Below are positions 63,283-64,000 of a stretch of DNA of 64,000 nt, piece after piece (the stretch's first letter is position 1; every line of letters starts with the position of its first letter). The notes under the pieces were generated by a model. The model was given only the letters and a program-made list of their open reading frames with translations, was not told the origin of the DNA and did no database searches. The translations under genes were made by a program, and so were the position numbers. This DNA is from an uncultured delta proteobacterium (lineage in GTDB: Bacteria; Myxococcota_A; UBA9160; JAFDET01): positions 35,488 to 99,487 of the forward strand of contig CAMYLJ010000027.1 in assembly GCA_947259215.1 (NCBI GenBank), in the 5' to 3' direction.

Positions 63283-63828
63283 CTACTTTTTGGCGAGCTT
63301 GGGCTTCGACTCCTTCTTGATCGAGATCATCGTGAGCTCCCTGGCCATGTCCCCGCCAGCGGCGGCATCGACCACTGTGGCGCGGCAGATGACCTTGGCC
63401 TTCTTTTCATTGACGAGAACTCGTCCGACGAGTTCGGGGCCAGGATTGGCGACCGCGACGAGATTGCCGAAGTTTGCGAAGTTTGCTGATTCGATGGACT
63501 CGAGGGACCTGGCCCCGCCGGCGGGGATGAACATATCTCCCTCCATGTCGGGCGACGCAGGCACTGAGCCCCCTGTGTCGAAGAGCTGGACCCCCACCGT
63601 GGTGTCGACCTGCCCGACGTTCAGGCAGTAGACGACGGTAGCGATGTCGTCGCCCAGGTCGCTCCACGCACCAAGGAACAGGTAGACCGTCGTGAAGCCC
63701 GTGAAGTCGGTCGTAGACGGACCGGAGTCGTCCGGTGCGTCGAGGACTCCGCCGACGGCGGGACTCCCCAGGGCCAGAGAGCCGATCAGGACGAACGGAA
63801 AGAGGGCGCGAACGAAATTCTGGGTCAT
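63283..63828 (-). CDS. Secreted protein of unknown function
   Basis: 181 residues. A Sec signal peptide (MTQNFVRALFPFVLIGSLALGSP) is followed by a small domain with VYLFLGAWSDLGDDIATVVYCLNVG, NLVAVANPGPELVGRVLV and a lysine-rich tail ending KPKLAKK. Two cysteines could pair. No PEP-CTERM motif is present at the C-terminus, so it is not an exosortase substrate. GAGGA lies nine bases upstream of the ATG. Family unknown. Confidence 0.68.
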   Translation of the reverse strand: MTQNFVRALFPFVLIGSLALGSPAVGGVLDAPDDSGPSTTDFTGFTTVYLFLGAWSDLGDDIATVVYCLNVGQVDTTVGVQLFDTGGSVPASPDMEGDMFIPAGGARSLESIESANFANFGNLVAVANPGPELVGRVLVNEKKAKVICRATVVDAAAGGDMARELTMISIKKESKPKLAKK

Positions 63829-63907
63829 TTCTGGTCTTCCTCAAGAGATGAAATTGCGCGAGTGACACGACTAAGAGGTTCAGCCAGCGTCCAAGCTCGG
63901 TCTCTGC

Positions 63908-64000
63908 CTATGCCGTTCCCTCCGCCACGAGTTGTTGGTAGGGGAGCGGTTGGCCACCTGCGACGCGGCGTAGGACGAAGCCGAAGAGCTCATCCTCGCG
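63908..64000 (-). CDS. C-terminal end of a gene running off the right edge
   Basis: The last 30 codons are visible: EDELFGFVLRRVAGGQPLP and then YQQLVAEGTA before TAG at 63910-63908. It reads like coding sequence, but the fragment is too short to assign. It would lie upstream of the secreted-protein gene on the same strand. Confidence 0.35.
   Translation of the reverse strand, partial: REDELFGFVLRRVAGGQPLPYQQLVAEGTA

Noticed and set aside
63283..63828. Secreted protein at the right end as an exosortase substrate
   Set aside because: Its C-terminus is Lys-rich with no PEP motif, membrane helix or following basic cluster in the required order.
1..64000. CRISPR array or rRNA operon
   Set aside because: No regularly spaced repeats of the right length and no rRNA-like sequence were seen.

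Overview
The window is about 64 kb of very GC-rich bacterial DNA with dense coding. Most neighbouring genes overlap by four bases (ATGA, GTGA or TTGA), and many starts are GTG or TTG. The gene content points to a deltaproteobacterial or myxobacterial-type environmental Gram-negative: exosortase/EpsI relatives, a periplasmic lipoprotein quinoprotein, an alpha-oxoamine synthase of the sphingolipid type, TrkAH and a polyphosphate locus. That placement is inference; no rRNA or other phylogenetic marker is present.

Left part (1-16.7 kb): envelope glycan and exosortase-associated genes. A tightly coupled minus-strand operon encodes a GT4, an ATP-grasp ligase, a DegT-type aminotransferase, a GT2 and a low-molecular-weight phosphatase. 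Next to it are an exosortase-like membrane protein lacking the catalytic Cys/Arg/His, an FAD oxidoreductase and EpsI. After some housekeeping genes comes a second glycan operon: an FAD oxidoreductase with a membrane tail, a free copy of that tail, a GT4, a polysaccharide deacetylase and a GT2. A CPBP intramembrane protease closes this part.

Middle part (16.7-42.3 kb): a lipoprotein quinoprotein dehydrogenase whose ribosome-binding site lies in a perfect 17-bp hairpin; a polyphosphate block (SixA, CYTH-CHAD, Ppk1, histidine phosphatase-Ppx/GppA fusion); a phosphopantetheinyl transferase; a CBS-zinc finger regulator with a BCAM0308-like partner; a beta-CASP nuclease; UspA; an N,N-dimethylformamidase-like protein; a CFA-synthase-like methyltransferase; an adenylate cyclase; a MoxR-VWA pair; trkH with a damaged trkA; a GAF/receiver sensor; and an alpha-oxoamine synthase-acyltransferase fusion that could be a one-polypeptide ceramide-type synthase.

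Right part (42.3-64 kb): accessory DNA. It opens with 3' fragments of tRNA-Arg(CCU) and tRNA-Gly(CCC) and a run of 10-bp tandem repeats. A frameshifted GH31 gene, a transposase and a 13-kb surface-polysaccharide cluster follow. That cluster holds homologues of most steps of the Wbp/Wlb UDP-diacetamido-uronate pathway, a deacetylase-GT2 fusion, a sulfotransferase, a flippase-like protein and two GT-C-like membrane proteins. It ends in a truncated MFS gene abutting a 131-bp remnant of the same insertion sequence. Beyond it lie a HEPN-like gene beside a broken AIPR (abortive infection) gene, a second copy of the tRNA-Gly fragment, a serine-recombinase remnant and a secreted protein. The region looks like a decaying island with several layers of insertion.
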